Positions 61,727 to 64,000 of a stretch of 64,000 bases of DNA are shown piece after piece. The DNA lies in NCBI RefSeq assembly GCF_038806765.1, contig NZ_CP152389.1, positions 4,030,001-4,094,000 of the forward strand. The letters are read 5' to 3'. How positions within the stretch are numbered: the stretch's first letter is position 1; the number at the start of each line of letters is the position of its first letter. This stretch comes from Mucilaginibacter sp. CSA2-8R (GTDB lineage Bacteria > Bacteroidota > Bacteroidia > Sphingobacteriales > Sphingobacteriaceae). A program made the translations under genes and the position numbers. The notes under the pieces were generated by a model, which searched no databases, had not been told where the DNA came from, and saw nothing but the letters and a program-made list of their open reading frames with translations.

Positions 61727-62968
61727 ATGAAAAAAACAGTCACTGTTGCCGCGTTATTGCTTTTGAACATGGCGCTGGCCTGTGGTACCCCCCCGTCTGC
61801 TGGCAAGCTAACAGCAATTTACAAAAAGCATAGTCTAACCAAGCAGCAGCCAAGCAACGGTATCATCCCCGCCGCCGATCAAACCCAGCTTTACTTAGGC
61901 TACCTTAAAGGTAAAAAGATAGGCATGGTGGTTAATCCAACATCCATCATCGGAAACCGGAAAACTACCGTAGTAGACAGTTTGGTTAAGCGTGGCATCA
62001 AAATCAAAAAAATATTTGGGCCCGAACATGGCTTTAGAGGTAATGCCAGCGACGGAGCTGATGTAAAAAGCACGGTAGATAAAAAAACAGGCATCCAGGT
62101 AGTGTCTTTATACGGCGCCAAAAACAAACCGACGCCCGAGGATTTGAAAGGATTAGATTTGCTGATTTTTGATATACAGGATGTTGGCACACGCTTTTAT
62201 ACCTATATATCTACCCTGCACTACATTATGGAAGCCTGTGCCGAAAACAAGGTAGAACTAATGGTGCTCGACCGCCCTAACCCTAATGGTTATTTCGTGG
62301 ACGGTCCGGTTTTAGATACCGCCTTTCGCTCATTTGTTGGCATGCACCCCATCCCTGTAGTACACGGCATGACCATTGCCGAATATGCACAAATGATTAA
62401 TGGCGAGGGATGGCTGAAAAACAAAGTAAAATGCAAGCTCAAAATTATTAAAGTAGCTAATTACAACCATAGTCTGCCTTATACCTTGCCTATTAACCCG
62501 TCGCCTAATTTAAATACGCAGCAATCCATCTTGCTTTACCCGGGTATATGCTTTTTTGAAGGCACTACATTAAGTTTGGGCCGCGGTACTACGTTTCCGT
62601 TCCAGGTGGCCGGGCATCCATTGCTTAAAGGCATTTACAGTTTTTCTTTTACTCCGGTAAGTATGCCCGGCATCAGCGATAATCCGCCTCAAAAAAATGT
62701 GGAATGCTTTGGCATTGACCTGCGTAATTACGACACTCAATTACTACGCAAAAGCGGCAAGCTTAACCTGTCATGGTTAATGGATGTTTACCAGAAGTTT
62801 CCGCAGAAAGATAAGTTTTTTAACGCTTATTTTACCAAACTTGCCGGTACCGACCAACTGCGTAAACAGATTGAAACCGGCATGACGGAAGCTGCCATCA
62901 GAAATAGCTGGGAACCGGCATTAAGCCAGTTTAAGCAAACACGTAAAAAGTACCTACTGTATAATTAA
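61727..62968 (+). CDS. DUF1343 / NamZ-like exo-beta-N-acetylmuramidase, exported
   Basis: 413 residues with a signal peptide (hydrophobic 4-19) ending at a Cys (ALAC), possibly a lipoprotein. The DUF1343 core is clear: KIGMVVNPTSI, IFGPEHGFRGNASDGADV, GLDLLIFDIQDVGTRFYTYI, LDRPNPNGYFVDGPVLD, IPVVHGMTIAEYAQMINGEG and FEGTTLSLGRGTTFPFQV. Characterised NamZ members remove terminal N-acetylmuramic acid from peptidoglycan fragments. The role here would be recovery of cell-wall turnover products; that is inferred from family. It lies 110 bp before fmt. Confidence 0.9.
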   Translation: MKKTVTVAALLLLNMALACGTPPSAGKLTAIYKKHSLTKQQPSNGIIPAADQTQLYLGYLKGKKIGMVVNPTSIIGNRKTTVVDSLVKRGIKIKKIFGPEHGFRGNASDGADVKSTVDKKTGIQVVSLYGAKNKPTPEDLKGLDLLIFDIQDVGTRFYTYISTLHYIMEACAENKVELMVLDRPNPNGYFVDGPVLDTAFRSFVGMHPIPVVHGMTIAEYAQMINGEGWLKNKVKCKLKIIKVANYNHSLPYTLPINPSPNLNTQQSILLYPGICFFEGTTLSLGRGTTFPFQVAGHPLLKGIYSFSFTPVSMPGISDNPPQKNVECFGIDLRNYDTQLLRKSGKLNLSWLMDVYQKFPQKDKFFNAYFTKLAGTDQLRKQIETGMTEAAIRNSWEPALSQFKQTRKKYLLYN

Positions 62969-63077
62969 TGCATCTGTAATATCTGTAGTGGTAGTGCAAA
63001 CAATAAATAGCTACGCCCCTTTTTTATAACAGTAAAAAAAATCAATACATCAACTAAAATATTATATCTCTGCAACT

Positions 63078-63995
63078 ATGAAAATTGTTTTTATGGGTAC
63101 GCCCGAGTTTGCGGTAGCTTCGCTGGAAGCCCTCATTGAAGCGGGTAGCCAGATTGTAGGCGTAGTTACCGCACCCGACAAACCGGCAGGGCGTGGCCAA
63201 AAGCTCAGCGAATCGGCCGTTAAAAAGTTTGCTGTTGATAACGGCCTTAAAGTTTTACAACCGGCAAAGCTAAAAGACCCTGATTTTTTAGCCGACCTAA
63301 AAGCTCTGAATGCCGACCTGCAGGTGGTAGTCGCTTTCCGGATGCTGCCCGAAGCAGTTTGGAATATGCCGCCTAAAGGCACTATCAATCTGCACGCCTC
63401 GTTACTGCCGCAGTACCGTGGTGCGGCCCCTATTAACTGGGCCATTATTAACGGTGAGCCCGAAAGCGGCGTAACTACATTTTTTCTGAAACAGGAGATT
63501 GATACCGGCGATATTCTGTTTGTTGAAAAGATAACCATTGCCGATGATGTAACTGCCGGCGAGTACCATGACCGACTGATGCACAAAGGTGCCGGCTTGC
63601 TGGTGAAAACCGTAAAAGCAATTGAGAGTGGCCGCTACACCGAACAGCCGCAGGAACAACTGGCCGAGGGGCAAGAGTTGAAGCATGCGCCCAAGATTTT
63701 TAAAGAAGATTGCCGCATAGACTGGGCCCAGCCTGTGGGCAAAATATATAACCTGATCCGCGGTTTGAGCCCTTACCCGGCTGCCTTCACCGAATTGAAT
63801 GGCAAAACCATCAAAATTTACGGAGCAAATAAAGAAACAACTGCACCACAACATACCTCCGGGCAATACGAAACCGACAATAAAACATATTTAAAATTTG
63901 CCTGCAACAACGGTTACATTTACCTTACCGATGTACAGTTAGAGGGCAAAAAAAGGATGGGTATTGAAGAATTTTTACGGGGGCAAAAGCTTTAA
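63078..63995 (+). CDS. fmt: Methionyl-tRNA formyltransferase
   Basis: 305 residues, full length. It formylates the initiator Met-tRNA with 10-formyl-tetrahydrofolate. MKIVFMGTPEFAVASLEAL at the start, VVTAPDKPAGRGQKL, INLHASLLPQYRGAAPINWA (catalytic Asn-His region and the SLLP loop), GVTTFFLKQEIDTGDIL (catalytic Asp) and the C-terminal domain beginning near residue 205 (DCRIDWAQPVGKIYNLIRGLSPYPAAF) all match. The stop lies 5 bp from the window edge. Confidence 0.97.
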   Translation: MKIVFMGTPEFAVASLEALIEAGSQIVGVVTAPDKPAGRGQKLSESAVKKFAVDNGLKVLQPAKLKDPDFLADLKALNADLQVVVAFRMLPEAVWNMPPKGTINLHASLLPQYRGAAPINWAIINGEPESGVTTFFLKQEIDTGDILFVEKITIADDVTAGEYHDRLMHKGAGLLVKTVKAIESGRYTEQPQEQLAEGQELKHAPKIFKEDCRIDWAQPVGKIYNLIRGLSPYPAAFTELNGKTIKIYGANKETTAPQHTSGQYETDNKTYLKFACNNGYIYLTDVQLEGKKRMGIEEFLRGQKL

Positions 63996-64000
63996 ATACG

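Noticed and set aside
63062..63586. 174-codon minus-strand frame opposite fmt
   Set aside because: Antisense to a certain gene; Ser/Ala-rich composition mirrors fmt codons and no motif is seen.
1..64000. CRISPR arrays, tRNA/rRNA genes, riboswitches, intact insertion sequences
   Set aside because: Reading both strands showed no regularly spaced repeats, cloverleaf-like sequences, transposase genes or known riboswitch layouts apart from the trp attenuator. A covariance-model scan would be needed to exclude small RNAs.

Overview
The window looks like a chromosomal piece of a Bacteroidota member of the Sphingobacteriaceae type (Mucilaginibacter/Pedobacter-like). This rests on SusC/SusD pairs, GH92/GH76/GH97 enzymes, outer-membrane lipoproteins, A-rich start regions with little Shine-Dalgarno signal, and promoters resembling TTTG-N18-20-TAnnTTTG. 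No rRNA, tRNA, CRISPR array or intact insertion sequence was seen. The genus is an inference.

1-12.3 kb: an alpha-mannan utilisation locus on the minus strand (phosphomannose-isomerase-like protein, SusC, SusD, SusE-like lipoprotein, GH76 endo-mannanase, GH92 mannosidase cut by the left edge). A divergent GntR/UTRA regulator faces it. Three copies of a near-palindromic site around TATGTACATA lie between them, and one sits on the -7 box of a good promoter for the operon. A GH97 (SusB-type) gene follows at 12.6-14.5 kb.

14.5-38.5 kb: an exopolysaccharide island. Its core is a tight minus-strand operon (31.45 to about 21 kb): receiver-like protein, receiver-sugar-transferase fusion, half-length TolC-like protein, Wzc-like co-polymerase, a 44-residue membrane peptide, Wzy-like polymerase, glycosyltransferase, Wzx flippase and a glycosidase-like exported protein. 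A second minus-strand cluster (34.3-31.9 kb) holds a co-polymerase/kinase relative with a destroyed P-loop, a small protein and an OmpA-domain protein. Two paralogous helix-turn-helix proteins lie at either end of these two operons, and further glycosyltransferases lie outside them. No Wza-like export protein is visible. A decayed integrase (36.4-36.8 kb) and another decayed coding stretch (14.5-15.1 kb) suggest an old mobile history.

38.9-64 kb: mostly housekeeping. It includes a DUF4239 membrane protein, YceI, a Sua5/YciO protein and trpDFBA behind an apparent transcription attenuator (leader peptide with three adjacent Trp codons, competing hairpins, terminator). Then come an inward-rectifier K+ channel, recR-GT2-SDR, a sodium:solute symporter, a LOG-family protein, two tandem MFS exporters, a CstB-like persulfide dioxygenase-rhodanese, mnmD, mazG, an ECF sigma factor with a membrane partner, an FtsX/LolC-type permease, a NamZ-like (DUF1343) protein and fmt at the right edge.
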